Notes: generated from the sequence alone by a model not told the origin. Counted from the first letter of the stretch, positions 17,707 to 25,671 are shown. The stretch: 64,000 bases of DNA from JAGWFU01 sp035534575 (GCA_035534575.1 DATLRT010000015.1:17514-81513); one strand, 5' to 3'. Translations and numbers: made by a program.

Positions 17707-18063
17707 TTGAACAAAAGGAGAGGATTCAGTCTTTACGATATAGAGCAATTCATACGCGAGGCGGGCGCCGAGCGCGTTGATGAGAGGGCCGTGGTGAGTA
17801 TGGAAAGGGAGCTCCAGGAGACGGTCAGGGAGTTGGTGGAGGACGCCTCCATATACGCCAGCTACGCTGGAAGGAGCAAGCTGATCAAGCACACGGATGT
17901 GCTGCTTGCCGCAAGAAGTCCTGGAGGCCAGAGGATGGCCACCAGGGGAGCGGCGATAAGGAACAGGATAAAGAGAAAGAAGGAGATGGGCGCCGCTGTA
18001 GTAAGGAAAAGGGCACTGGACCATATGGTCGCTGTTTCTATCTCAAGGCCTAGACAAGCCTGA
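17707..18063 (+). CDS. Archaeal histone with a 48-residue basic C-terminal tail
   Basis: A histone-fold protein expected to wrap or compact DNA. From the TTG at 17707 the protein has 118 residues. Residues about 8-70 match the HMf-type fold: alpha-1 with IREAGAERV (17-24, the archaeal histone hallmark), a long alpha-2 (27-54) ending YAGR, loop 2 with SKLIKHTD, and alpha-3 with VLLAAR. Residues 71-118 form an extra tail with about 13 Lys/Arg, unlike the tail-less classical archaeal histones of about 67 residues. The start is supported by a GGGG run six nt upstream and the TATA box at 17662. The 3' end overlaps the convergent GlcNAc-1-P transferase gene by 14 nt. The tail could bind DNA or a partner, or could be a second small domain. 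Confidence 0.82.
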   Translation: MNKRRGFSLYDIEQFIREAGAERVDERAVVSMERELQETVRELVEDASIYASYAGRSKLIKHTDVLLAARSPGGQRMATRGAAIRNRIKRKKEMGAAVVRKRALDHMVAVSISRPRQA

Positions 18064-19093
18064 AAGCCTTCATCGCGAACGCAAGCGCTACGAACCCTAT
18101 CTCAACCATCCACATGGCAGCCGAGACCTGCCACTCGTTCATCGGGCGGAGGTTCATTATCGCGTGAGTCCAGCTGTAGATCTTCTTCCCATACGGCGCA
18201 GAGAAGGTGCCGTCCTTGTTCAGCTTGCCTAGGTCAGTGGTGTGGAACTTCTTCCTCAGGTGGAGGAAGAACTCGATCAGCCACGGAAGGAACACTATGA
18301 AGCCGAAGGCCTCAGCGCTGCCCAGCACCATCACGGTCAGCAGGCCGGTGCCTACCGCATAGGTATAGCTGTCCCCTGGTATTATGCGCGCGGGGTACAT
18401 GTTGAAGAAGAAAAAGGCGAGCAGGGTGGCGAACAGCACTCCCGATATTATCGAGCCTATGTACGTGCCCCATACCAGGCTATAGAGCAAAAGGGCAGCC
18501 GCCGCGATTAGGCCTGTACCCGTCGCTATCCCGTCAAATCCGCCCAGAAGGTTGAACGCGTTTGAAGTGAAGATGACGGCAAGCGGTATGATTATCAGGG
18601 GATAAAAGAGGCCGAAGTCAACGGCGCCGAGAAGAGGTATGTTGATCGTGGCAACACCGGCGTTCACAGCCATCAGCGGTATTGCACCTATCAAGGTGAG
18701 GAGCGGCTTCTGCCACTGCTTGAGCCCCTTCCTCGTGTCCATCATGTCCGTTGTCTTGACCAGCTTTCTCTGGACGTTTATGTCATCTATGAATCCCACG
18801 AAAGATATGAGGAAGACCGCTATGACTGTTGCGAACAGGTAAGGCAAAGAGGAGGCGGGAGAGTAGAACGAGAAGCTGCCTCCGAATACGTACGTGAGTA
18901 TTCCCACTGCGAAGCCGAACGAGACAGCGACACCGCCGCCGCTGGCGAGAATGGGCCTACCCTTCTTGTTGTGGTCTATTGCGGTAACTCCCGCGTCCTT
19001 CATGTAGGACATAAGGAAAAGCGTGCCTGCCACTGTCACGATGAAAGCCACGATGGCAGGAACCGCAATGGTTAAATAGAAATGGTAGACCAT
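18050..19093 (-). CDS. UDP-GlcNAc:polyprenyl-phosphate GlcNAc-1-phosphate transferase (GT4 / Alg7-MraY family)
   Basis: Multi-pass membrane enzyme of about 347 residues with around ten helices. Family motifs are visible: FVGFIDDI (the metal-binding DD pair near residue 105), NAFNLLGGFDGIATG (substrate loop, near 185) and PARIIPGDSYTYAVGT (near 240). It transfers GlcNAc- or a related sugar-1-phosphate from the UDP sugar to a polyprenyl/dolichyl phosphate, the first step of lipid-linked oligosaccharide assembly. ATG 19093 is chosen because a minus-strand TATA-like GTTAAATAT at 19119-19129 fits it better than the TTG at 19108. It faces the uppS and kinase-like genes, which would supply its lipid substrate. 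The exact sugar is not determined. Confidence 0.88.
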   Translation of the reverse strand: MVYHFYLTIAVPAIVAFIVTVAGTLFLMSYMKDAGVTAIDHNKKGRPILASGGGVAVSFGFAVGILTYVFGGSFSFYSPASSLPYLFATVIAVFLISFVGFIDDINVQRKLVKTTDMMDTRKGLKQWQKPLLTLIGAIPLMAVNAGVATINIPLLGAVDFGLFYPLIIIPLAVIFTSNAFNLLGGFDGIATGTGLIAAAALLLYSLVWGTYIGSIISGVLFATLLAFFFFNMYPARIIPGDSYTYAVGTGLLTVMVLGSAEAFGFIVFLPWLIEFFLHLRKKFHTTDLGKLNKDGTFSAPYGKKIYSWTHAIMNLRPMNEWQVSAAMWMVEIGFVALAFAMKAFRLV

Positions 19094-19147
19094 CGTATCG
19101 CTAATCAACTGTCAAAAAGCATATTTAACTGTTTCTGCCCTCGGCCG

Positions 19148-19939
19148 CTACCCCCCTGCGCTCGTGTACCTTCTCATCAATACGTAGAACGACTTGTAGG
19201 ATATCACGGCGATTGCGATGCCGACTGCGCAGAGTAGGCCGAAGAGGTAAACGTTGTAGGATCCCAGCAGCACCTTGGTCGGGTAGTAATAAGCGAAGCC
19301 TATCGGGATCAGCAGGGAAAAGACAAGCTGCCCGCCGAGACCGTACACGTGCAGCGGGTACTTGCTGAGCGTCTGCTCGAAGTTGAGAAGCTTGTTGACG
19401 AAGAAGCTGCCCTTTATCAGCACGTAGGCCAGTACTACCACCATCAGGGTGAACAGTATCAGCGCAATGGTGCCTATCGCCATCAGGATGGCATATCCTG
19501 CGGCGCTTGCAAGGGTGAAGTGTATATGGGAGCCAGCGTAGACTGCCAGTATGACTCCTGATATGATGCCTGCGAACTGGGAGGGCGTGCCGTATATTGA
19601 AAGGAATAGCGTTGCGAGCCCGAAGGGCTTCACCAGATACGGATCAACGCCTCCCTTGAGCAGCTGGGTTCCCAGGTAGCCCACGTTGAGGAGGTTGCCG
19701 AGTATGGATATGCTTATGTTCATCGTGGCAGCCAGGAACATCAGATCATAGTAGCTCCATCCTGCGATGCCGCTCGATACGTAGTACACCACTGATATTG
19801 TTATGAAAGTGGTTATTGTCAGGAAGGTGTTGTAGATGACCCAGAACACTGACTGTATCCTGTAGGCTATGAAGTTAATCAGGTTGTACTCCCAGGATAT
19901 TCGGAAGAACCTCAGCGCATTCTTTATTTCGGATATCAT
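19148..19939 (-). CDS. ABC-2-type exporter permease (COG3694-like)
   Basis: 263 residues with six predicted membrane helices. The block GYLGTQLLKGGVDPYLVKPFGLATLF is characteristic of the paired permeases found next to COG4586 ATPases. It abuts the second permease gene (stop and start adjoining at 19939/19940), and the ATPase lies just upstream, so the three form one operon for a two-permease, one-ATPase exporter. Substrate unknown; bacterial relatives are annotated as lipid, daunorubicin-type or uncharacterised exporters. Confidence 0.85.
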   Translation of the reverse strand: MISEIKNALRFFRISWEYNLINFIAYRIQSVFWVIYNTFLTITTFITISVVYYVSSGIAGWSYYDLMFLAATMNISISILGNLLNVGYLGTQLLKGGVDPYLVKPFGLATLFLSIYGTPSQFAGIISGVILAVYAGSHIHFTLASAAGYAILMAIGTIALILFTLMVVVLAYVLIKGSFFVNKLLNFEQTLSKYPLHVYGLGGQLVFSLLIPIGFAYYYPTKVLLGSYNVYLFGLLCAVGIAIAVISYKSFYVLMRRYTSAGG

Positions 19940-20743
19940 TCAACCACCAGCGAGTGCCACCTTGACGCTAAGTTTACTCCATGCTACTGCACTGCAACCG
20001 AGAAGCGCCGCAATCCACAGCGCGCCAACCACGATTCCCTGCAATATTGCGCTGCTCCCAACTGTTCCGAGGAACGTTGCCGCAGGTATGTAGTACATCG
20101 AAGGGAAAGGTGTCAGATAGATAATGTTCTGGGCCCATTGCGGGTAGAAGACGAGCGGAGCCACAGTCCCACCGAGTATGCCGATTATCGTGAACACGAT
20201 GGACATCAGCCCGTATATGTTGGTCAGGTATATTGCCGCGAGCCCAAGCAGGAAGCCTATCAGGTTGACAAGCGCAAAGGCTATCACTATCTCCACAATG
20301 AAGGCCGCTATCGTCCAAGCACCCAGACTGGACTGTGCAAGAAGGGCGGCTATGCCAAGGAACATCAATGCGGGGATGTTGTAATAGGAGACATAATCAG
20401 CTAGAGTCCCGAGCAGCAGCTGCAACGGGTACTTTATCGGCTTGAGCATCGCGGTGGCGATGGAGCCGTCCTGTATCGCCCCGGTCAGCTGTTCGTCTAT
20501 ATTGGTCCCTATTATGAACTGCAGGGCCCCAATGGCTATGAAGTAAGCATAGATTTGCACCAGCGTCAGCCCGTTTATCTGGGAGCTGCCGGTTGTAAGG
20601 TACACTGCAGTCCACACGGCTATCATTATCGCGAAGCCGAGAACGGTGAACATGACGTTGAGCGCCATGTCCATCTTGTAGTAGTATATCGCCTTCTGGT
20701 TCACCCGAAAGTGGGCCAGGTACCTGCCTATCTCAAGTTGCAT
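19940..20743 (-). CDS. ABC-2-type exporter permease (COG4587-like)
   Basis: About 267 residues and six membrane helices. The block FIIGTNIDEQLTGAIQDGSIATAMLKPIKYPLQLL is the counterpart of the motif in the neighbouring permease (short G-[IV]-x-x-x-L-[LV]-KP signature), which suggests that the two proteins are diverged paralogues that pair in the membrane. ATG 20743 gives MQLEIGRYLAHFRV and an 11-nt overlap with the ATPase gene; a longer frame to 20773 would overlap more. Acts with the adjacent ATPase and permease as an exporter of unknown substrate. Confidence 0.85.
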   Translation of the reverse strand: MQLEIGRYLAHFRVNQKAIYYYKMDMALNVMFTVLGFAIMIAVWTAVYLTTGSSQINGLTLVQIYAYFIAIGALQFIIGTNIDEQLTGAIQDGSIATAMLKPIKYPLQLLLGTLADYVSYYNIPALMFLGIAALLAQSSLGAWTIAAFIVEIVIAFALVNLIGFLLGLAAIYLTNIYGLMSIVFTIIGILGGTVAPLVFYPQWAQNIIYLTPFPSMYYIPAATFLGTVGSSAILQGIVVGALWIAALLGCSAVAWSKLSVKVALAGG

Positions 20744-21737
20744 ATCTGCCACCGGTCCTCTTCTTGCCGTCAAGCCCCCTGTAGAGCTTGGAGAGTATGT
20801 GGCTCAGGTCAACCTCGTTGACGCTGTAGTCCATAACCCTGTCGCTGTTGAGCAGGCTCATCATTCCCTTCGACTTTATCGCCCTGCGCGGCACCTCCAG
20901 CTTGAGCACGTTGGCTTCCCTCTCCAGCACCTTGCCGATGCCAACCTTGGCCGGTGCCCTTCCGTCGAACTTGAGCGTTATGTATCTCTTGTCCCCGAAC
21001 AGCCCCTCCAGGTTCTCCTTGGTGTCGTCGAATATCTTCTTGCCCTTGTCGAGCATGATTACCCGCTCTGCTATGGCTATGTCCTCCACTATGTGCGTGG
21101 TGAGCACGAAGGTTGTCTTGAACCTCCTCTGCATCTCGGATATCGTCTCCCTTAGCGCGAGCTTGGACGGCAGATCCACACCGATTGTAGGCTCGTCAAG
21201 GAAGACGATCCTGGGCATGTGAAGGCAGGACGAGACGAAGTTGCACTTCATCTGCTCGCCCAGCGACATCTGCCTGACCTGCCTCTTGTAAACCTCCTCA
21301 AGCTCCAGCCGGTCAACGAAGTAGGAGAGCCTCTTCTCGTAGGTGCTCTCCGGCACCTTGTAGATCTTGCGGTTGTACTCAAAGGCGTCGGACGCCGGGA
21401 GATTCCAGAACAGCTGGCCGTGTGCGCCTAGCACCACCCCTATCTCCATCGCGAGCTTCACCCTCTCCCTCCAGGGATCCAGCCCGAGGACCTTTATCTC
21501 CCCCGAGTCAGGGAAGAGGATGCCTGTCATTATCTTGGTGAGCGTTGACTTGCCGCTCCCGTTCTTGCCAAGCAGCGCGACTATCTGGCCGGTGGGTATC
21601 GAAAAGCCCACGTCGTCAAGCGCCTGCTTGTAGAAGGTCCTTCTCCTGAGCGAAGCTAGGAATATCTTCTTACCCCTGAGGGACTCATGCGTCTTGAACC
21701 TCTTCTTCAGGCTCGTGGCGACTATCGCATCGGTCAT
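20733..21737 (-). CDS. ABC exporter ATPase (COG4586-like)
   Basis: About 334 residues. Walker A is GKNGSGKST, the Q-loop region and the signature MSLGEQMKC (a variant LSGGQ) are intact, and Walker B is RIVFLDEPTIGVD followed by the switch His in LTTHIVED. The N-terminal extension of about 40 residues before the ATPase core and the C-terminal domain of about 90 residues are typical of the COG4586 subgroup. ATG 21737 is preferred to the GTG at 21746. A minus-strand TATA-like CGATAAAAAG at about 21789-21797 likely starts the three-gene exporter operon. Confidence 0.9.
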   Translation of the reverse strand: MTDAIVATSLKKRFKTHESLRGKKIFLASLRRRTFYKQALDDVGFSIPTGQIVALLGKNGSGKSTLTKIMTGILFPDSGEIKVLGLDPWRERVKLAMEIGVVLGAHGQLFWNLPASDAFEYNRKIYKVPESTYEKRLSYFVDRLELEEVYKRQVRQMSLGEQMKCNFVSSCLHMPRIVFLDEPTIGVDLPSKLALRETISEMQRRFKTTFVLTTHIVEDIAIAERVIMLDKGKKIFDDTKENLEGLFGDKRYITLKFDGRAPAKVGIGKVLEREANVLKLEVPRRAIKSKGMMSLLNSDRVMDYSVNEVDLSHILSKLYRGLDGKKRTGGRYAT

Positions 21738-21811
21738 AAAGCGCACTCTAAGGCGGTGTTCTTCAAAATGTATAACCCACTAAGGCTTTTTATCGCTTCT
21801 GTCCCGACCAG

Positions 21812-21822
21812 CATTATTTATA
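21812..21822 (+). promoter_or_regulatory. TATA box of tRNA-Arg
   Basis: ATTATTTATAA centred about 30 nt before the tRNA 5' end at 21849, the distance expected for an archaeal promoter with almost no 5' leader. Confidence 0.55.
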
Positions 21823-21848
21823 ATACCGAAGCAGAATACTGTTCAGAT

Positions 21849-21922
21849 GCCCCTGTAGTATACCTTGGATAGAATGCGGGCTTGCGGAGCCTGAGATCTG
21901 GGTTCAAATCCCAGCAGGGGCG
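21849..21922 (+). tRNA. tRNA-Arg (anticodon GCG)
   Basis: 74 nt without intron. Acceptor GCCCCTG pairs with CAGGGGC, the anticodon stem CGGGC pairs with GCCTG around loop TTGCGGA (anticodon GCG, reading CGC/CGU), and the T arm is CTGGG-TTCAAAT-CCCAG. The discriminator is G and no CCA is encoded. The D stem is weak: the 10-13/22-25 pairs include G-U pairs and an A-A mismatch. The ZIP gene stop lies only 8 nt after the 3' end on the opposite strand. Confidence 0.88.
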
Positions 21923-21930
21923 TACTATCT

Positions 21931-22656
21931 CTACACAACTGAAGTGATGGCGAATATCAGCAATACAGCAGCCAGCATCGTTACCCCCATCTTCCACTGC
22001 GTGTGCTCAAAGGTCTCCCTCAGCAGGCTCGAGGCTCCCAAGTACATGAACTCGCCCGTGAATATGGCGAGTATTATCGCAAGGTAGAACTCTGGTATGT
22101 GCAGTGCGTATGTGGACAACACACCCGTGATTGGTGCCAGCGCATCCAGAACTAGCCAGATAAAAGCGTTCTTTACGCTGTGCTTATTCCTGAACATCAA
22201 CGTCACGGTGTTTATCCCGTCGTTGAAGTCGTGGAATATTACCGCGAATGCAACTATGACTCCTATCGCCGCGTTTACCTGGAACGCAACGCCTATTGCT
22301 ACACCGTCAAGAAAGCTGTGTATAACCAGTCCTGCAGCCCCCACCGGCCCCATCATGTGCCCCTTCTCCTCCTTGCCACCTTCGTGGAAGTGGTGCGTCA
22401 GGAAGAATCTCTCCAGGAAGTTGTAGAACAGGTACGATCCAACAAGGGCGACCATAAGGTATCTTACCGGTATGCCCGATGTGCTGGCGATGCCAAGGCT
22501 CTCTGGGAACAGGTCGAAGAAGGCCACCGCCACGAGGCTCCCTGCCGCGAAGGCAAAGAAGAACGGCAGCAGCCTCTTCAGCTTTATTGCGAAGATGCCT
22601 CCCACTGCCGTGGACACGAACGCGGCAAAGGCCAAAACGAGGACTATGTAATTCAT
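21931..22656 (-). CDS. ZIP-family divalent metal transporter
   Basis: 241 residues with about eight membrane helices. The ZIP metal-path motifs are HSFLDGVAIG (helix 4) and HDFNDGINTV (helix 5), and a His-rich cytoplasmic loop (THHFHEGGKEEKGH) separates helices 3 and 4. It imports Zn2+, Fe2+, Mn2+ or another divalent metal into the cytoplasm. It is transcribed away from a NikR-like repressor gene, and the spacer holds two matching palindromes (22670-22735), which strongly suggests metal-dependent repression of this transporter. That pairing makes nickel or zinc a candidate substrate; specificity cannot be read from sequence. Confidence 0.9.
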   Translation of the reverse strand: MNYIVLVLAFAAFVSTAVGGIFAIKLKRLLPFFFAFAAGSLVAVAFFDLFPESLGIASTSGIPVRYLMVALVGSYLFYNFLERFFLTHHFHEGGKEEKGHMMGPVGAAGLVIHSFLDGVAIGVAFQVNAAIGVIVAFAVIFHDFNDGINTVTLMFRNKHSVKNAFIWLVLDALAPITGVLSTYALHIPEFYLAIILAIFTGEFMYLGASSLLRETFEHTQWKMGVTMLAAVLLIFAITSVV

Positions 22657-22669
22657 GATACCGCCAATA

Positions 22670-22698
22670 TTAATAACTATTTTATATAATGTTATTAA
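22670..22698. promoter_or_regulatory. NikR-type palindromic operator, copy 1
   Basis: Perfect half-sites TTAATAAC (22670-22677) and GTTATTAA (22691-22698) separated by 13 nt. It lies 14-42 nt upstream of the ZIP start codon, over the likely ZIP core promoter. Long dyads with widely spaced half-sites are typical for NikR tetramers. Confidence 0.65.
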
Positions 22699-22706
22699 CT
22701 ATTATA

Positions 22707-22735
22707 TTAATAAACCTTTTGAAATAAGTTATTAA
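22707..22735. promoter_or_regulatory. NikR-type palindromic operator, copy 2
   Basis: Half-sites TTAATAAA (22707-22714) and GTTATTAA (22728-22735) with the same 13-nt spacer as copy 1 and one mismatch in the left arm. A further single half-site TTATTAAC lies at 22754-22761 near the regulator's own promoter, suggesting autoregulation. Confidence 0.6.
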
Positions 22736-22794
22736 CTGCGGTAAAGCGCCTCTTTATTAACTTTGCCCGCCAAAATGCATTAACGCGTGATTGA

Positions 22795-23196
22795 TTGAAG
22801 ATACTCAGCATCTCCGTGGACAAGGATGCTATCCGACAGTTGGATGTGGCACAAAAGCGCCTTGGCATCAAGAGCAGGTCCAAGCTGCTAAGGAATGCAA
22901 TACTCAACATGCTGAAGGAATACGACACGCTTGAGTCCCTCTCTGGCAACGTGGAGAGCATATTTCTTCTCACCTACAAGGAATCGGAGAAGAACCATGT
23001 CTCCGACATGCTCCACAAGTTCGAGGACTACATAAAGACCGACCTGCACCAGCACAGGCATGGCACATGCATAGACGTGCTAAACGTCGAGGCAGGAGCG
23101 AACACCACCAGGGAGCTCTTCGCTGCCCTGAAGAAGAGCAAGTGCATATATTCCGTCACCTACTCAATAATAAAGGAAACCAAACGCGTCAAATGA
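22795..23196 (+). CDS. nikR: NikR-like ribbon-helix-helix metalloregulator
   Basis: 133 residues. Residues 1-42 form a ribbon-helix-helix DNA-binding domain (ILSISVDKDAIRQLD... SRSKLLRNAILNML). The C-terminal domain has NikR-like metal ligands: H74, H85, H87 and C92 (LHQHRHGTC), matching the E. coli H76/H87/H89/C95 pattern with one residue less before the Cys. The only possible start in frame is the TTG at 22795, just after an in-frame stop. It is divergent from the ZIP gene and followed by RtcB after 4 nt, which may be co-transcribed. It should repress the ZIP transporter when its metal is bound; the metal could be Ni2+ or another ion. Confidence 0.85.
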   Translation: MKILSISVDKDAIRQLDVAQKRLGIKSRSKLLRNAILNMLKEYDTLESLSGNVESIFLLTYKESEKNHVSDMLHKFEDYIKTDLHQHRHGTCIDVLNVEAGANTTRELFAALKKSKCIYSVTYSIIKETKRVK

Positions 23197-23200
23197 TTTC

Positions 23201-24637
23201 ATGATAAACAAGATTAATGACTTTCTCTGGGAGCTTGGCACCGGCGAGCGGGAGGGCATGAACGTCCCTGTCCACATATACGCCAACAAGCACATAATTG
23301 ATACGATGCAGAGGGACAGAACGCTCAAGCAGGCGATGAATGCGGCTGCGCTCCCCACCATTGTCAAGCACATGCTGGTGATGCCCGACGGCCACGAGGG
23401 GTACGGATTCCCGGTCGGCGGAGTCGCGGCTTTCGACGCAAACGATGGCATAGTCTCTCCCGGTGTCGTTGGCTACGATATAAACTGCGGGGTGAGGCTG
23501 ATCAAGTCCAACCTGTTCGAGAAGGACATGAGGCCAAAGATAGGTCAAGTGATGGACATCATATTCAAGAATGTCCCGAGCGGAGTGGGAAGCAGGATAA
23601 ACCTCGGCCTCACGCAGGCCGACATGGACACAGTCAGCGTGGAGGGCGCAAGGTACGTGATAGACAAAGGATACGGGTTCAAGGACGACATAAATAGGAT
23701 AGAAGAGGGCGGCCTGCTTGAGGGAGCAGACATGGATGCCGTCAGCCCCATGGCGAGGAAGAGGGGGGTGCACGAGCTTGGCACGCTCGGCGCAGGCAAC
23801 CACTTCCTAGAGGTTCAGAAGGTGGAGAAAATATTCGACCAGAAGCTCGCCAAGGCCTTCGGGCTGGAGGAAGGGATGGTCACGATCATGATACACAGCG
23901 GCTCAAGGGGATACGGCCACCAGATATGCAGCGACTACCTGAGAACCTTCGCGGAGTACCAGACCGCCAACCACATAGTGCCGCCCGACCCCGAGCTTGT
24001 CTACGCCTACATCGGAACAAAGGAGGCAGATGGCTATCTGAAGGCAATGAAGACCGCCGTCAACTTCGCGTTCAGCAACAGGCAGGTAATGACCGACTCG
24101 GTCAGGAAGAGCTTCGCCGAGGTGTTCGGCAAGAGCCCAGACGCGCTCGACATGCAGCTCGTCTATGACGTTGCGCACAACATAGCCAAGATGGAGGAGC
24201 ACATCGTGGACGGGAAGAGGAGGAAGCTCTACGTACACAGGAAGGGAGCCACTAGGGCGTTCGGCCCCGACAGCCGCGACGTTCCCAAGATATACCGCGG
24301 ATACGGCCAGCCAGTCATCATACCGGGAAGCATGGGAAGCGCAAGCTACGTGCTGGCGGGGAGGGAGGAGGCCATGGAAGAGACATTCGGCTCTTCTTGC
24401 CACGGATCCGGAAGGGTGATGTCAAGACACCAGGCGATCCGCGAGATACCCGCATCGAGGACCCTGGGCGACCTCAAGAGCAAGGGCATAGAGCTCAGGG
24501 TGCGCAACAAGAAGCTGATCAGTGAGGAGGCCGAGTGGGCGTACAAGAGCGTGGACGACGTCGTTGGCAGCATCGAGGGAGGGAAGATTTCCAACATCGT
24601 GGCAAGGCTGGTTCCCCTCGGCGTGACGAAAGGTTAA
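23201..24637 (+). CDS. rtcB: RNA-splicing ligase RtcB
   Basis: GTP- and Mn2+-dependent ligase that joins 2',3'-cyclic phosphate and 5'-OH RNA ends, the step that seals tRNA exons after intron removal by the splicing endonuclease. 478 residues, full family length. Visible blocks: MPDGHEGYGFPVGGVAAF, GYDINCGVRL with the metal-binding Cys, HSGSRGYGHQICSDY, and the guanylylated-His region GSSCHGSGRVMSRHQA. It follows the NikR-like gene by 4 nt. Two tRNA genes in this window carry introns (tRNA-Leu at 39346 and tRNA-Thr at 42498), natural substrates for this enzyme. There is no archease gene nearby. Confidence 0.95.
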   Translation: MINKINDFLWELGTGEREGMNVPVHIYANKHIIDTMQRDRTLKQAMNAAALPTIVKHMLVMPDGHEGYGFPVGGVAAFDANDGIVSPGVVGYDINCGVRLIKSNLFEKDMRPKIGQVMDIIFKNVPSGVGSRINLGLTQADMDTVSVEGARYVIDKGYGFKDDINRIEEGGLLEGADMDAVSPMARKRGVHELGTLGAGNHFLEVQKVEKIFDQKLAKAFGLEEGMVTIMIHSGSRGYGHQICSDYLRTFAEYQTANHIVPPDPELVYAYIGTKEADGYLKAMKTAVNFAFSNRQVMTDSVRKSFAEVFGKSPDALDMQLVYDVAHNIAKMEEHIVDGKRRKLYVHRKGATRAFGPDSRDVPKIYRGYGQPVIIPGSMGSASYVLAGREEAMEETFGSSCHGSGRVMSRHQAIREIPASRTLGDLKSKGIELRVRNKKLISEEAEWAYKSVDDVVGSIEGGKISNIVARLVPLGVTKG

Positions 24638-24679
24638 TATTATTGATTATGCAGTTGTATCTGAATTCGGGATGATAAG

Positions 24680-25147
24680 ATGGCGAAGGCGCAATCCGCA
24701 ATGGAGTACCTGATGACTTATGGCTGGGCCATACTCATACTCGGCATTGCCATCGTCGTCCTATACTCTCTGGGGCTGTTCAGCCCTGGCTCGTTCGTGA
24801 CCAGCAGCTGCATATTCCCTGCTGATTTCGGCTGCCTGAGTGGCGCGCTCGCGACCAACGGGCTGTTCTCCATAAACCTTGAGCAGTCAACAGCATCAAA
24901 CATCAACCTCACGGCCGTAGGGTGCAACAACATTGGCCAGACGACCAATATGGTTTCCTTCTCGCCACAGAAGTACATGCTGATAGGCAGCAACATAAGC
25001 CTGACCACTCTTTGCTACAGCAACCTCACAGTCTACAGCTCGACGCCGGGCTCAATATACCAGGGATACCTTGTGATGAACTACACAGATCTGCAGACCG
25101 GCTTCCCGCACACGGTAATAGGCAGGCTGATTGAGAAGGTAGTCTAA
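24680..25147 (+). CDS. Small pilin-like protein with class III signal peptide
   Basis: 155 residues. The N-terminus MAKAQSAMEYLMTYGWAILI is a class III (type IV pilin/archaellin-like) signal: a short basic leader, the Q-S-x-E-Y-L motif and a hydrophobic helix (about 9-32), cleaved by an archaeal prepilin peptidase. The mature part is Ser/Thr/Asn-rich with four cysteines (two early, SSCIFPADFGC, and two later) and several sequons, ending in a beta-rich domain. It is paralogous to the protein at 61867-62322, sharing GC...ATNGL...LEQS, and NIT/NLTAVGCN...G blocks. It may be a minor pilin or a small surface subunit. Confidence 0.8.
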   Translation: MAKAQSAMEYLMTYGWAILILGIAIVVLYSLGLFSPGSFVTSSCIFPADFGCLSGALATNGLFSINLEQSTASNINLTAVGCNNIGQTTNMVSFSPQKYMLIGSNISLTTLCYSNLTVYSSTPGSIYQGYLVMNYTDLQTGFPHTVIGRLIEKVV

Positions 25148-25159
25148 GTTCTTCTACTC

Positions 25160-25639
25160 CTATACCCTTGAGCTCCAAAGGTCTGTCGCGAAATCGTAGC
25201 TGAGCAGCTTGTTCCTTATGCCCCACCTAAGCAGCATGCTCTTCAGCAGCTCCGCGTTGGTCTCGGCCTCGTGGTAAAAAGTTATCCCCTTCTCGCTAAG
25301 CTGGTCAGCGAGCTGGCGCGAAGTGAGCTTCTCGTGCTCGTGAAGCACCTGGACAATGCTCTTGAAAGGCTCCACCTTCACGAGCTCCCTCGCCATCACC
25401 GGAGCGAACGTCTTTGGGGTCAAGCTGTCGCCCAGCGGAGTCAGCTTTATTACGCCATCCTGTATCACGCAAAGTCCCAGTATCCTGCACGCGTCTATGA
25501 GTGGGAAAAGGGTATCTATCGACTTCTTGGTCTCATGAGCTATCTTGGACACCTCTATGGCGCCCCCCTTCTTCTCCTTGATTAGCCTGACTATGGAGCG
25601 CGTCTGGCTAAGCCCTGCGTTAAGCGGAAAAAGTTCCAT
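25160..25639 (-). CDS. Winged-helix protein with AAA-associated-type C-terminal domain
   Basis: About 159 residues from ATG 25639. The N-terminal half is a winged-helix domain (IVRLIKEKKGGAIEVSKIAHETKKSIDTLFPLIDACRILGLCVIQDGVIKLTPLG), and the C-terminal half (ARELVKVEPFKSIVQVLHEHEKLTSRQLADQLSE... LLRWGIRNKLLSYD) resembles the AAA-associated C-terminal domain found beside archaeal and bacterial ABC ATPases. The start is set by a TATA box near 25672-25684 on the minus strand. Function unknown; a DNA-binding regulator is likely. Confidence 0.65.
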   Translation of the reverse strand: MELFPLNAGLSQTRSIVRLIKEKKGGAIEVSKIAHETKKSIDTLFPLIDACRILGLCVIQDGVIKLTPLGDSLTPKTFAPVMARELVKVEPFKSIVQVLHEHEKLTSRQLADQLSEKGITFYHEAETNAELLKSMLLRWGIRNKLLSYDFATDLWSSRV

Positions 25640-25671
25640 CTGAGACCCTCTTCTACTATTCTCTGCAAAGA

